Positions 1 to 9,574 of a DNA stretch of 64,000 nucleotides are shown here, piece by piece. The stretch's first letter is position 1, and every line of letters starts with the position of its first letter. The stretch spans positions 123,825-187,824 of the forward strand of contig NZ_AFWT01000006.1 in assembly GCF_000224065.1 (NCBI RefSeq), read 5' to 3'. This DNA is from Thiorhodococcus drewsii AZ1. Its GTDB lineage: Bacteria > Pseudomonadota > Gammaproteobacteria > Chromatiales > Chromatiaceae. Both the position numbers and the translations under genes were made by a program. Below the pieces are notes generated by a model that did no database searches, was not told the DNA's origin, and saw only the letters and a program-made list of their open reading frames with translations.

Positions 1-56
1 GGAGCTATCGAGCTGACCCCGTTGGATTGAATCAACCGTTGTGGCTGGAGACAGGT

Positions 57-1733
57 ATGCGTTGGCTGTGGTTGATTTCGATTGGCGTGACCGATGTGCA
101 GTTTCCAGTTTGGACTCAGGATAAATACGGTTGCTGGATCGGACCCTATCGCTTCGAGTGCGGGCGTGCTGGCATCCGCACGGTACATGAAGGTCTGCTA
201 GCCCTGTTGGACAAGGGGCGCATCCGTTTCGATGCCGAATTGCCACGTCCGATCAGTCGCGAGGTGATGCGTGATTTGCGCCTCGACTTCATGGTTAAGC
301 CTGAGATTGGCGATTTTGCCGCCGCAGTTCACTGCGCTAATCGGCCCGACGCCTTCCGCATCGACGAGCAGACCAACGAGATCCCCAACCCTCGAGCCTC
401 GACGCTGCCGCTTTACTGTCCGAAGATCGAGCCGCTGGTGACTAAGGCACGCGAGATCTTCGCCGATCACGCGGTCTCGGTGTTGGTGCTCAACACACGG
501 CGCGTCGAGAATTTCGGCAGAGAGTCGCGCGATGAGCCGATCGCCTCCGGTCCTTTGGTCTCGCGCTATCTGGCTGAACGTCTCGGGCTGAACTGGTTGG
601 ACAGCACGGGACGGATCCCGGAGTTTTTCGGCTCGGGCATCGCGACCTGGATCGACATTCTCGTCGATCATGAGGCCATGGAGGATCCCGAGGCGCAGGG
701 CCAAGTTGTCGCTCGCCTGAACGAGGGGCTGCGCATCTGGAGCGGAGGTGGGCGGGATGAGCCGCGTATTCTCGTGACCACCAGCGGCGGCATGCCGCTG
801 CTCAAGCCGCTCATTGAGCGAGTGCCCGCGACTCGCTTCGGTCATCGGAGCGTCGAACTGCTCGATCAGCCGGAAAGGGGTGCCGACGCCATCACCTCGG
901 CATTGAGCTATGCGGAGCGGGTCGCCGAGCGCGAGACCCTGCGTTTCCACTGCGTCGAGGCTCTGCGTCAAGGCGACTATGCAGGCGCCTATGGGCTGGC
1001 GCGCCGGTCGAGCGATCATCCTTGGGCGACCGAGGTCCGCGAGCGCTTGGGGTCCTTGCTGGAGTTTCCGGGCCGCGCGATCTGTCTTGGGGGGCAGCCA
1101 CTTGCGCCTTTTGCCCTGCACGCATGCCAGGTCGAGATGCGCTTGTGCATGGGCGATATCGTCGGCGCCTTGCTGCGCCTTGGTCCCTTCATCGAATCGG
1201 CTGTCTGGAACCTCATTGCCAGCGATGCGCGGATCCAGGCGCTTGGCGTGTCGCTGGATCGGGCGAACGAATCCCTGACAGGCGCGATCCCTAATGATCA
1301 TGCGTTGTTTTCGCGTCAAACTCCGCTGCTTGAAATACCCAAGAAGAGTCTTGGATCCGATCCTCGGTATTCGGTGAGAAACTTGACTTTCGAGTGGCCC
1401 AAGTGGCTGGTAGAACCGGAAGGCGGGCAGCGATCCGCTGCGCTCGCGCTCATTGATGTGTGTGTTGCCTACAACCGTGAGCGGGAGGGGCTCAATCCGC
1501 GACAGTACCGAAATCTGCTGGCGCATGGCTCGGATCAGGCGATCGATGTGAGCAAGATAGGTGGCTGCCTGCAGAGCAGTGGCTTGATTGCATCGCCCGG
1601 GTGGCGTTTCGGCGAGAACTTTCTGGGCACCGATTTGATCAAGGCGCTCTTTGCCAAGCTTGGCGCCGATGATCTGAGCGTCGCCATGAATGGCTATCTG
1701 AACGATAGCCTGAATCGGGTCATCGAGGGATAG
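57..1733 (+). CDS. CARF-HEPN ribonuclease of the Csm6/Csx1 type
   Basis: Predicted accessory effector of type III CRISPR: a CARF domain senses cyclic oligoadenylate made by Cas10, and a HEPN domain cleaves RNA non-specifically. The first strand (LISIGVTDVQFPVW) and a later ILVTTSGGMPLLKPL segment (near residue 245) fit a CARF Rossmann fold. Near the C-terminus, RNLLAH gives the HEPN R-x4-H motif, with R485 and H490 when counted from the start chosen here. I chose the ATG at 57 because GGAG lies 6 nt upstream; the frame is also open from a TTG at 27. The stop is 6 bp before cas10, in the same operon, so activation by that Cas10 is the simplest reading. The family is known; the ligand ring size and exact subfamily cannot be read from sequence. 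Confidence 0.8.
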   Translation: MRWLWLISIGVTDVQFPVWTQDKYGCWIGPYRFECGRAGIRTVHEGLLALLDKGRIRFDAELPRPISREVMRDLRLDFMVKPEIGDFAAAVHCANRPDAFRIDEQTNEIPNPRASTLPLYCPKIEPLVTKAREIFADHAVSVLVLNTRRVENFGRESRDEPIASGPLVSRYLAERLGLNWLDSTGRIPEFFGSGIATWIDILVDHEAMEDPEAQGQVVARLNEGLRIWSGGGRDEPRILVTTSGGMPLLKPLIERVPATRFGHRSVELLDQPERGADAITSALSYAERVAERETLRFHCVEALRQGDYAGAYGLARRSSDHPWATEVRERLGSLLEFPGRAICLGGQPLAPFALHACQVEMRLCMGDIVGALLRLGPFIESAVWNLIASDARIQALGVSLDRANESLTGAIPNDHALFSRQTPLLEIPKKSLGSDPRYSVRNLTFEWPKWLVEPEGGQRSAALALIDVCVAYNREREGLNPRQYRNLLAHGSDQAIDVSKIGGCLQSSGLIASPGWRFGENFLGTDLIKALFAKLGADDLSVAMNGYLNDSLNRVIEG

Positions 1734-1739
1734 CGACCA

Positions 1740-3335
1740 ATGGTCAAGCTCGAAATCAGTCTCAAGCGTGTTCAGACCTTCATCTTCGAGGTGCCGCGTC
1801 TCAAGGCTATGCTCGGCGCCAATGCCCTGATCGGGCAGGCCATGCGGCATGAACTGCCGGCGCTGCTGGGTGAGCAAGGATGCAAGCTCACCTGGCCGAC
1901 GGGAATCGTTCCTGACTCCGGTGACGATCCATTGAATGGTGACGTGATTGATCCCGACGACCACGATGATCCCGCTGCGCTGTATCGGCGGGGCATCCTG
2001 GCCCGCGACGGCGGACATTTCATCGTGCTGTTCGCCGCTGAGCCAGCGGCCGAGCGCTTCCTTGCGCAGGCCGAGGCGGTGCTCGCCGAGCGGCTGCCAG
2101 GGGTGTCGTACGACGCCCAAATCGAGCCCTTTCCCAAGCCGGGTCAGCATCGGCGCCAGTCGCGCGATCCGCAGGAAACGGCGCTTTTGGATCTGCCTGT
2201 GCTGCAGGTGTGTCAGGAAACCGGGCAGGGGCCGGCGTCGGACCAGGAAACGCGCGACGGCGAGACGCGCTGGCAGGCGCGGTCGGTCCAGTATCGATTG
2301 AAAGCGGGCACGCAGTTCTACGATGGCCAAACCCGCGACATCATCGGTCTTCTGCGCTCGGCTCTCTACCCGGATCGTGAGATGGATTGGCAAGATCCAG
2401 ATGACCTGGGGCAACTCGTCGCCGACGGCTATCTAGCGCTGATTCATGCCGACGGCAATGGTATCGGCAAGCGCTACAAGGACCGACAGAAACACGCGCC
2501 CGACGATGATCTGCTGGCCCGCGAGGCTCATGGCGAGGCATTTTTCCATAGCATGCGCGTCGCGGTGCGACGGGCCGTTGTTGATGCCCTGCGCAAGACC
2601 TTCACCCAGCCGGGCGGCGTGCGTCCCTACGAGATCCTGATGCTCGGCGGCGACGATCTGCTGCTGGTCTGTCGCGCCGACCGGGCGCTCGATTTCGCCC
2701 GCGCCTATGCCGAGGAACTATCCAGGTACGAACTCGCCGACGGACACCCGCTCACCGTGGCCATTGGCGTTGCCATAGCGCAAAAAGGCTATCCGCTGCA
2801 TCGGCTGCACGAATTAGCCGAAAGCCTGGCCTCCAGCGCCAAGCGGCTCTATCGCGCCTTACCGAACCACGAGAAAACCTCGGTCATCGACTGGCAGGTG
2901 GTCACTCAGTCCTGGTTCGAGGGGGTTGCCGAGGCACGTCGCCAGACCGAGTGCATTCAGTATCAGGTCAGTGGCCAGACCGAGACCTTATTGCTGACGG
3001 GGCGGCCTTATCGCGTCTTGGGCGCGAATGGTCTGGAGGCATTGCTCGATGCCACGCAAGCGCTCGACGGCGCGAATGACGAGGACAAGGCGGCGCGCTC
3101 GCCGTTGCGCGCACTACGTGCTGCCTGCGAGCAGGGGCGTTTGATGGCGGAGATGGCCTTTGCCCGGCTCCGACCTGAGACGCGCGTTTGCCTGGGCTGG
3201 GAGAAGGATGAGCTGTGGACGGATGTCCCCGTCGATGGCAGTCGCGTCTATCTCAATCGCGCCCTCGACATCATCGGTCTGCGCGAGATCGGTCATCTGG
3301 GGAGAAAGGACGATGGGGAGCAACACCATGAGTGA
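1740..3335 (+). CDS. cas10: Cas10, type III CRISPR large subunit with cyclase motif and no HD domain
   Basis: Large subunit of the type III interference complex; its palm domain makes cyclic oligoadenylate when target RNA is bound. The cyclase signature GGDD is intact at residues 303-306 (ILMLGGDDLLLV), and the other palm carries HADGNGIGKRYK around residue 238. At 531 residues it is short for Cas10. It begins directly with the first palm-like domain (LEISLKRVQTFIFE) and I see no N-terminal HD nuclease motif. DNA cleavage by Cas10 is therefore unlikely, and signalling to the upstream CARF-HEPN protein is the probable output. The 3' end overlaps the next gene by 8 bp. The spacing to the upstream gene indicates one transcript. 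Confidence 0.92.
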   Translation: MVKLEISLKRVQTFIFEVPRLKAMLGANALIGQAMRHELPALLGEQGCKLTWPTGIVPDSGDDPLNGDVIDPDDHDDPAALYRRGILARDGGHFIVLFAAEPAAERFLAQAEAVLAERLPGVSYDAQIEPFPKPGQHRRQSRDPQETALLDLPVLQVCQETGQGPASDQETRDGETRWQARSVQYRLKAGTQFYDGQTRDIIGLLRSALYPDREMDWQDPDDLGQLVADGYLALIHADGNGIGKRYKDRQKHAPDDDLLAREAHGEAFFHSMRVAVRRAVVDALRKTFTQPGGVRPYEILMLGGDDLLLVCRADRALDFARAYAEELSRYELADGHPLTVAIGVAIAQKGYPLHRLHELAESLASSAKRLYRALPNHEKTSVIDWQVVTQSWFEGVAEARRQTECIQYQVSGQTETLLLTGRPYRVLGANGLEALLDATQALDGANDEDKAARSPLRALRAACEQGRLMAEMAFARLRPETRVCLGWEKDELWTDVPVDGSRVYLNRALDIIGLREIGHLGRKDDGEQHHE

Positions 3336-5331
3336 CACCGCGACCGCTCCAGTGTTTATCCAACTCAGCGTCGAGGCATTGGAAGATCTCCATACTGGCT
3401 CGGGGACCGGCGGCGGTGATATCGATGCCTTGGTGCAGCGTGATCGCCGACGCCAACCGGTGATTCGTGCCAGTCATCTCAAAGGGCTGCTGCGTGAGGC
3501 GGGCGAGGCGCTCATCGAACTCGACGAGAAAAGGAATGCCGGACATGAACAGACGCAGCAGGATCTGAGCGCCTTGCTCGGCACCGAGGGAAGTGGGCGG
3601 GGTGCGCTGCGCTTGACCTCCTTGTTCGCATCTCCGGAGCAAGACAAGGCGACCCTGGTTTGGGGGTCGACCCAGCGTGTCGAGGGTGGCCGCGCCCCCA
3701 AGCCGGATACGCTGCGTTTCATTGAATACGTCAAGGCCGGAACGCGCTTTGAGGCGACGTTGCGATTGGCGGATGCCGGGCTGGTACCCTTGCTGGAGCG
3801 TCTCCTGAATCGGATCGATCGCTTCGGAGGCGAGCGCAATCGGGGCGGCGGTCTGGTGAAGCTCGATTGGCAAATTCGCAAGGCAGCGGTGAGCCAGCCG
3901 CCAAGGCTTGACGCCGGACGCTGTCTGCGACTGGTGCTGTGGAACCTGGAACCGCTCTGCCTGCCGGCGACCGGGCATCCGGGCAACCTGATTCGCAGCC
4001 ATTCCTTTGTTCGCGGCCAGACCTTGCGCGGCGCGCTCATGGCCTGGGCGATCCATCATGGCCGAGCGGATCGGGTGCATTTGTTCGAGCAGATTTCGGT
4101 TGGCGATGCCCTGCCTTTGCCCGAGGGCTGCCAGGGTGCCGAGCAGGTGATCCCTATCCCGTTGTCGATTCTGACCGATAAACCGCACGGAGGTGATCCT
4201 GGTGTCCCGTGGTGGGGGGCTAAGACGGCGGAATTGCCTGCGTTCGATTCCCTAGGCGAAATGCCTGAAGCGGATGAAAAACGCAAACGCCCCGGCGCGC
4301 ATGAGTATCTATGTCGCTCGGTGGGTGTTGCGCACTGGCAGCGCTACAGGCCGCAAATGCAGGTGCGGTTGCGCAATGCCACGCCGAAACGGGGCTCGAC
4401 TAAGGATCCCCAGCTCTTCAGCCTGGAGGAGATCGCCGAGGAGACCTGTTTTCAGGCCGAGCTGCGCTGCGCCGACGCGCAAGTCGCGGAGGATTTTCTG
4501 GCTGCTTTCGCACCACTGATCTCCGGCGAAGATTGGCTGGCGATCGGGCGCGGCGGACAGCCAGCGCGGGTCGAGTCAGTGAGCCTCGTGCCGCCGTCCT
4601 CCTTACCCCAAAGGCTTGGGGATGACTGGACCCTGACCCTGACGAGCGATGCCATCGTGCGCGGAGATCGATTGGGGTTTTTGGACAACCTCAGCTTGGA
4701 GTATCTGTGCCACTTGGTTGGGATCGATTGCAAGAGCGGCTGGACGATTGATGCCGATGTGGTCGAGACGGAAGCGGTGCATGGCTTCAACGCCGTCACC
4801 GGCTTGACCCGCGCGCCGGCCTTAGCGCTGCGGCGCGGTTCGTGCTGGCGCATGACCGGAACCGACAGCGCTGAATTGGCTCGTGCCTTGTTTGAGGTCG
4901 GCTCCCTTGGCGAACGTGTTGGTGAGGGATACGGGCGCTTTCGGATTGGACTCCAGCCGATTGCGTTAGACACGTCGGGCAAGCCGTCTGGCGAGAAGGA
5001 CGCGCCGGAGCCGTGTCCCAACGAGGAGCTGCTGGCGCTGGCGCGGGAGCTGGCGAGTCGGATCGACAAGGCTGGTCCGAGCCTGAGCCAGTTGCAGTGG
5101 CTGCGCTCGCAGGCCACGGCGGTGGAAACGGAGTCACAGCTTGAGCTTCTGTTGAGCGAGGTCGCGCGTGCATCTGAGCGCCGTCCGCAAGGTGGCAAGG
5201 CTTGGAAGAATTTTCCCCATCAGCCGCTGCGGGAGGCGCTGGGCGACTGTCGGTCGCTGGACGAAAAACGCCAGTTGATTGCCTATCTCGTGCAATGGCG
5301 CGTTCCGAACGCGAAGGAGGCGCGGTCATGA
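3328..5331 (+). CDS. Cas7-Cas5-Cas11-like fusion, type III-D variant backbone protein
   Basis: A 667-residue multidomain backbone subunit. Residues 1 to about 190 are a Csm3-like Cas7 domain: the GGGDIDALVQRD loop (residues 28-39) aligns with the Csm3 loop holding the RNA-cleaving aspartate (D31 or D33 here), followed by a basic SHLKGLLREAGE helix and a glycine-rich GGERNRGGGLVKL loop. Residues about 195-560 look like Csx10/Cas5, with FVRGQTLRGALMAWA and GERVGEGYGRF. The last ~100 residues are helical and resemble a Cas11 small subunit. The order Cas7-Cas5-Cas11 is that described for the III-Dv complex of Synechocystis. The ATG at 3328 is preceded by GGGGAG. The end overlaps the next gene in an ATGA. 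The Cas11 assignment is the least certain part. Confidence 0.85.
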   Translation: MSDTATAPVFIQLSVEALEDLHTGSGTGGGDIDALVQRDRRRQPVIRASHLKGLLREAGEALIELDEKRNAGHEQTQQDLSALLGTEGSGRGALRLTSLFASPEQDKATLVWGSTQRVEGGRAPKPDTLRFIEYVKAGTRFEATLRLADAGLVPLLERLLNRIDRFGGERNRGGGLVKLDWQIRKAAVSQPPRLDAGRCLRLVLWNLEPLCLPATGHPGNLIRSHSFVRGQTLRGALMAWAIHHGRADRVHLFEQISVGDALPLPEGCQGAEQVIPIPLSILTDKPHGGDPGVPWWGAKTAELPAFDSLGEMPEADEKRKRPGAHEYLCRSVGVAHWQRYRPQMQVRLRNATPKRGSTKDPQLFSLEEIAEETCFQAELRCADAQVAEDFLAAFAPLISGEDWLAIGRGGQPARVESVSLVPPSSLPQRLGDDWTLTLTSDAIVRGDRLGFLDNLSLEYLCHLVGIDCKSGWTIDADVVETEAVHGFNAVTGLTRAPALALRRGSCWRMTGTDSAELARALFEVGSLGERVGEGYGRFRIGLQPIALDTSGKPSGEKDAPEPCPNEELLALARELASRIDKAGPSLSQLQWLRSQATAVETESQLELLLSEVARASERRPQGGKAWKNFPHQPLREALGDCRSLDEKRQLIAYLVQWRVPNAKEARS

Positions 5332-6695
5332 CCCAGCCCTATCGAACCCTCTTCGTCGGTACCCTGGTGCAGGAATCCTTCCTGAGCATCGGCGGCAGCG
5401 ATGATCCGACGGCCAGCGTGGATAGCCCCTTTTGTCTGGACGGGCGCAACCGTCCGACATTACGCGGCACCGGGCTGGCGGGCGCGCTCATCGCTACGTT
5501 GCGCCGGATGCGGCCTGTGCCCGCGACCATTTCGGGTAGCCAGAATGGGCGTCAGCCTTCGGTCTGGCGGTGTTTCAACAGTCACCCGGTCGCATCGCCT
5601 TCGCCCGTCGTTCGTCAGCATGTGGCCATCGACGCTCGTACCGGTGCGGCGGCGACGGGCATGCTGTTCGACCTAGAGACCCTGCCGCCCGGTACACGCT
5701 GGCCATTTCTGTTGGAAGTGGAAACGGATCGCGATGAGCGTGCGGGCGATCTAGCACGCCAGGTGCTGAGTCATTGGGCCGCCGGGCGTTGTCTGCTCGG
5801 ACGCGAGGTGGCGCGCGGCCTGGGCTGGATGCGCCTGGAAGGGTGCCAGGAATATCGCTTGACCATCGAGCAGGCCGAGCAGTGGCCCTGCGCGCGTGCT
5901 GCCGATCGTTATCCGCGCTATATCGAGGAACAGTTTTCGGCGTTGGCGTCACCCGTGGAGGCGACACGCGATCCATTTCCGCGCTGGTGCGAAATCAGCG
6001 GCACCCTGAGCGCCGGCGAGTACCAGCCTACCTGGAGCAAAGAAGGCGAGACTGGTGGCGCATGGGGCCTGGATAGCCTTTCGATCGGCGGCCATGCCAG
6101 TGATGAGCTGGCGGCGTCTTGGACCGAGCGTTTTCTCGCACCTGACGGCATGCTTGATCCTGGCGCTGACGGGGCTTTCGATCCCGATTTCACGGTTGTC
6201 ACTTTCAAGCAATCGGGCGGTGAGCATACGGCTGAGCGGTTGCCCTATATCCCAGGCTCCAGCCTGAGAGGGTCGTTGCGCCACGCGCTGGCGCGGCTGC
6301 TGCGTGCCAGGGGTGAGATCGATGAGGACACCTGGCCACCGCTGGTTCGTGCGCTGTTCGGGACCACCAAGCAGAGCGCGAAACTGCTGATTCGGGATGC
6401 CTTTCCCGATTTGGACGAGGAACTCCGCTTGGCCTGGTTCCAGCATCATGCCGAGGACGAGTTCGCGGGCAGCACATATGGTTCGGGAAAGTTCGACCGC
6501 GTGGCGGTGATGACGGGATGTTTTCGTTGGAAGATGGTGCTCGAGGATGCGAGCCAAGACGAGCTGGCGGCGGTCAAGCGCCTGTTCAAGCTGGCCCAGA
6601 ATGGCCAGATTGGCATCGGCGGCGGCCAGTGGCGTGGGCATGGCTGGCTTCGGTGGCAGATCGACCGCTTCGACGCCGAGGAGGGCGTGGCATGA
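5328..6695 (+). CDS. Tandem Cas7 (Cas7-2x) RAMP protein
   Basis: A backbone subunit of 455 residues with two RAMP/Cas7 units. The N-terminal unit has SIGGSDDPTASVDSPF followed by RGTGLAGALIATLRR. The C-terminal unit has LPYIPGSSLRGSLRHALARLL and the glycine-rich loop GQIGIGGGQWRGHGWL. The first unit has Asp residues at the position where Csm3 holds its catalytic residue. In the second unit the matching loop (FKQSGGEHTAERLPY) has none, so only one target-RNA cleavage site is predicted. The ATG at 5328 overlaps the upstream stop by 4 bp; longer open reading upstream of it lies inside the neighbouring gene and was dropped. Together with the fusion protein before it this would give a fixed-stoichiometry backbone. 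Confidence 0.83.
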   Translation: MTQPYRTLFVGTLVQESFLSIGGSDDPTASVDSPFCLDGRNRPTLRGTGLAGALIATLRRMRPVPATISGSQNGRQPSVWRCFNSHPVASPSPVVRQHVAIDARTGAAATGMLFDLETLPPGTRWPFLLEVETDRDERAGDLARQVLSHWAAGRCLLGREVARGLGWMRLEGCQEYRLTIEQAEQWPCARAADRYPRYIEEQFSALASPVEATRDPFPRWCEISGTLSAGEYQPTWSKEGETGGAWGLDSLSIGGHASDELAASWTERFLAPDGMLDPGADGAFDPDFTVVTFKQSGGEHTAERLPYIPGSSLRGSLRHALARLLRARGEIDEDTWPPLVRALFGTTKQSAKLLIRDAFPDLDEELRLAWFQHHAEDEFAGSTYGSGKFDRVAVMTGCFRWKMVLEDASQDELAAVKRLFKLAQNGQIGIGGGQWRGHGWLRWQIDRFDAEEGVA

Positions 6696-7171
6696 TCGCC
6701 AACACCTGTGCATTGCACATGCACACCGAAAAAGACTTGCGCAGCGTTGCCGAGGTCATCGCCGATCAGGCGGGCAAAGCGCCGCCGCTGTTGGCCTGGG
6801 CCGACCCGGATCCGCTGCATGTCGATCTGGTCAACCGCACCGGGCGGCATGGTGATTTCGTGCCACTGGCTCAGGGCGTGCCGTCCTGGCCGGCGGATCT
6901 GCCGCTGGTCGAGGCGCGGCTGTTCTGGCCCAGGGCGGTGCTGCATGTCGTCGCGTGCGAGAAAGGTGGCTGTGTCTGGACGTGCATCAAGGAAGTCACC
7001 GCAGATGACGATACCTTACCGGCGATGCGCTCGGAAATCCCCGTGCATACCCGTCGTGATCTAGCGCGTTTTGGACTCTCTGCTCATGAGGTAGTCGAGG
7101 GCTTGCGCGCGATTGAATACCGGGAGCGCGGACGTTTGGTGGCGTGGCGGTTGACGATTGGGGTGGCTTGA
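6692..7171 (+). CDS. csx19: Csx19-like subunit of type III-D CRISPR
   Basis: A 159-residue protein in the position occupied by csx19 in type III-D-variant loci, between the double Cas7 and the large Cas7. It contains a central beta-rich section (WADPDPLHVDLVNRT, LVEARLFWPRAVLHVV) and ends with IEYRERGRLVAWRLTIG. I recognise it as the TIGR03984/Csx19 type family from this context and its overall look; no catalytic motif is evident. In the III-Dv complex Csx19 is a structural subunit. The ATG overlaps the preceding stop by 4 bp, and the next ATG follows the stop by 1 nt, so it is translationally coupled on both sides. Confidence 0.72.
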   Translation: MIANTCALHMHTEKDLRSVAEVIADQAGKAPPLLAWADPDPLHVDLVNRTGRHGDFVPLAQGVPSWPADLPLVEARLFWPRAVLHVVACEKGGCVWTCIKEVTADDDTLPAMRSEIPVHTRRDLARFGLSAHEVVEGLRAIEYRERGRLVAWRLTIGVA

Positions 7172-7172
7172 G

Positions 7173-9377
7173 ATGTGGATCGAGACCGAGATCGAAGGAA
7201 CTGCCAACGCGGCGAAGGGACGCAAAGTCTTTTTTTTCTCTGCTAAACGCCAAGACGGGAAGAATCTGGTTGCACAGGAATATCTAGTTCATAAGGGGAT
7301 TGGTTCCAAGCCGACCATTGGCTTGGCTGTGCGTATCCAGGTTGACGGGGAGCGTGTCGTCAAGGTGGAGCTGAACCGACGGAAGGCCGTCATGCTACCC
7401 TATGGTTTCATCCCTATTGATTCTCGTCAGGCAGTCGCCGATACGCCGGTCCTGCATGACGGCTCTAGCGGCGGTGATTTGCTGTCCGGCGAGATTCTGT
7501 GCGAACTCGAAGCCCTGACACCCTTGCTGCCGGGCAATATGCGTTACGCGGTCAGCCAAGCAGATCGGCAACGCTTGCAGCAGTGGGGATTTGACGAACT
7601 GAAAGAAGATAAGCAGATCGCGGAGCCGCTGCGCTTGACCGACGGACGGGTGGTCATCGCGGGCACAGCTCTGAAAGGCATGATTCGCCAGAGTCTGGGC
7701 GCCTTGACTTCTGCGCCGATGGAAAGGGTTGGAGAGCGTCATTTCACCTATCGACCGAATCTCGATTTCAATAAATATGGCACCGAGGAGCGCTATGTAG
7801 TGCGGCCCGCGCTCGTGATTGCTGAGCGAAACGGCGGTTGGGAAATCGAGATATTCGATAATGCGCGCGCGGCGTTGTTTGTACGTCAGAATGCTGAACA
7901 GCGGATTCGTAAAGCCGCTGTTGATGGTGTTGTCTTGGGGGAAGTGTCCGGAATCAAAGAAGATAGAAATCGCATCATGCCTGACATGATGTCTTCGCAC
8001 TCGTTCAATCACCGCCTTGCGAATTACAAGGGTGGCATCGACGGGCAGGGTTTGTTGGGGGATGCCTTCACCCCGCCGACGCGAACCTATCGCCTAGCCT
8101 TGGTTCCGCGCAAAGCGGATTTTCGTATCGAAATCAAGGCAGACCTGTATCAGTGCTACCTGCGGGACCAGAAACAAGTTCTTGCGGATCATACAAAGGG
8201 CCATCTTGCCGGTCATCCATTGAAATTCGATGCCAAACAGGTGTCCAACAGTATCGAGGCCAACGCCGAATTCTCGCCGGATCAGCTCATCTATGTCGAG
8301 CTGAAAACAGATTCACAAGGGAAGGTTTCCGTGAATTCCCAGGTTGTTTCCTGCGGCCATCATTTCCGCTATCGCCGGGCCTACACTTCATCAATACGCC
8401 TACAAGAGGGCCACCCTCGCGCTTGCCTGACTCCGATCGCCGAGGAGCAAGCTCCTGAGTCAAAAGGTTCGATAGATGTGGCGCCTCAGCGTCTCACTGG
8501 CGCGCGATTGCTGTTCGGTTATGCGCGCAATGACAAGACCAACCGCATCGGTCAAGGGGCCTTCGAGCGCCTAGCCGGACGCATTGCCATCAATCATGCG
8601 GTGACCGACAGCGAACCTCGCTTTCTTGGGGATCCGGCAAAAGGCTATTGCATCCCGCTGAAGATCCTTGGCCAACCCAAGCCATCGGCCTGGGAGTTCT
8701 ATCTTCAGCAGCCCAAGAATTCCAAGGACCCGCTCAATACTTACGGCGATCTGCCAGGTGATCCCGGTGGCGAACTGGCCGGACGCAAATTCTACCGGCA
8801 TCAGAAAGGCACGGACAAAGCCGACATCGAGGCCGATACGGACGAAACCATCAACTCCGATCAGGCCACGCTTGCGCGCTTCATCTGTCAGCCTGGAACC
8901 AGCTTCCGCTTCACCATTCGCTTCGCCCGGCTGCGAGCTTTGGAGTTGGGCGCCCTGTTCGCCGTGCTGGAACCTCACAGGCTTGCGCCCGAGGGCAAGG
9001 CGGATGACTACGCCCACAAGCTCGGTCTGGGGCGACCGCTGGGAATGGGCAGTGTGCGCATCACCCGCCGGGCACTGCGGGTACGTTTAGAAAAAGACAC
9101 CGTGTTTCTGGACGATTCCGCCCTGGACAACACTCTCAGCGAGGCGATCCGCGCGCTAAGGGGAAAACTTGACGATGATCTGGTGCGGCAATGGCTTGAC
9201 GCGCACCGGATGGTCGCCGATCAACGTTTGGGCTATCCGCTTGACAAGACCAAAGTGAATGGCAATACGGTGCAGACGATCTATGCCTGGCATACGGCTG
9301 TGCGCCGTGCATACAGTCAGCTGAGACGTCAGGAATCCCCTGATTGGTCAGCATTAGCCAACAAGATCAATCGCTAG
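7173..9377 (+). CDS. Large RAMP protein, Cas7 with insertion (TIGR03986-type)
   Basis: The last gene of the effector operon encodes a 734-residue RAMP. The GTALKGMIRQSLGAL segment (around residue 165) is the basic RAMP helix, and HKLGLGRPLGMGSVRITRRALR (around residue 615) holds the C-terminal glycine-rich loop. Between the two lies a long insertion. No Asp is found in the Csm3-type catalytic position, so it probably caps or extends the backbone rather than cutting. It matches the Cas7-insertion subunit that completes III-Dv complexes. I prefer the ATG at 7173, 1 nt after the csx19 stop, to a TTG at 7158. No Cas6 follows it. Confidence 0.82.
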   Translation: MWIETEIEGTANAAKGRKVFFFSAKRQDGKNLVAQEYLVHKGIGSKPTIGLAVRIQVDGERVVKVELNRRKAVMLPYGFIPIDSRQAVADTPVLHDGSSGGDLLSGEILCELEALTPLLPGNMRYAVSQADRQRLQQWGFDELKEDKQIAEPLRLTDGRVVIAGTALKGMIRQSLGALTSAPMERVGERHFTYRPNLDFNKYGTEERYVVRPALVIAERNGGWEIEIFDNARAALFVRQNAEQRIRKAAVDGVVLGEVSGIKEDRNRIMPDMMSSHSFNHRLANYKGGIDGQGLLGDAFTPPTRTYRLALVPRKADFRIEIKADLYQCYLRDQKQVLADHTKGHLAGHPLKFDAKQVSNSIEANAEFSPDQLIYVELKTDSQGKVSVNSQVVSCGHHFRYRRAYTSSIRLQEGHPRACLTPIAEEQAPESKGSIDVAPQRLTGARLLFGYARNDKTNRIGQGAFERLAGRIAINHAVTDSEPRFLGDPAKGYCIPLKILGQPKPSAWEFYLQQPKNSKDPLNTYGDLPGDPGGELAGRKFYRHQKGTDKADIEADTDETINSDQATLARFICQPGTSFRFTIRFARLRALELGALFAVLEPHRLAPEGKADDYAHKLGLGRPLGMGSVRITRRALRVRLEKDTVFLDDSALDNTLSEAIRALRGKLDDDLVRQWLDAHRMVADQRLGYPLDKTKVNGNTVQTIYAWHTAVRRAYSQLRRQESPDWSALANKINR

Positions 9378-9433
9378 CTGTCCGCTGGGTTTCGATACGG
9401 ATGCGACTAAAATGAGGTGTGGGTGCATTTTTC

Positions 9434-9574
9434 CTCGACTTTGGCTATTTAGGCCGTCGCCGCAAGTTCATCGAACAAGCGATCCAGGCGCTTGGCAGAA
9501 ATTATGACCATTTCCGGCTCGGATGTTGACTCGCTGTAATTGTTTAGGCCCAGAGAGTGCGGCGCACCAGGGCC
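9434..9574 (-). repeat. Left copy of a ~140-bp direct repeat flanking the WD40 gene
   Basis: This stretch and 12745-12887 share an almost identical run from CTCGACTTTGGC to GGCGCACCAGGGCC. Both copies lie in the same orientation and encode the same transposase C-terminus (EPEMVIISAKRLDRLFDE here, EPEMVLISAKRLGCLLDQ there). They bracket the WD40 gene, as two same-orientation insertion-sequence ends would. Confidence 0.85.

Noticed and set aside
198..2414. 738-residue minus-strand open frame across the CARF-HEPN and cas10 genes
   Set aside because: It has no recognisable domain and no ribosome binding site, and it lies antisense to two clearly identified genes. High GC makes long antisense frames common.
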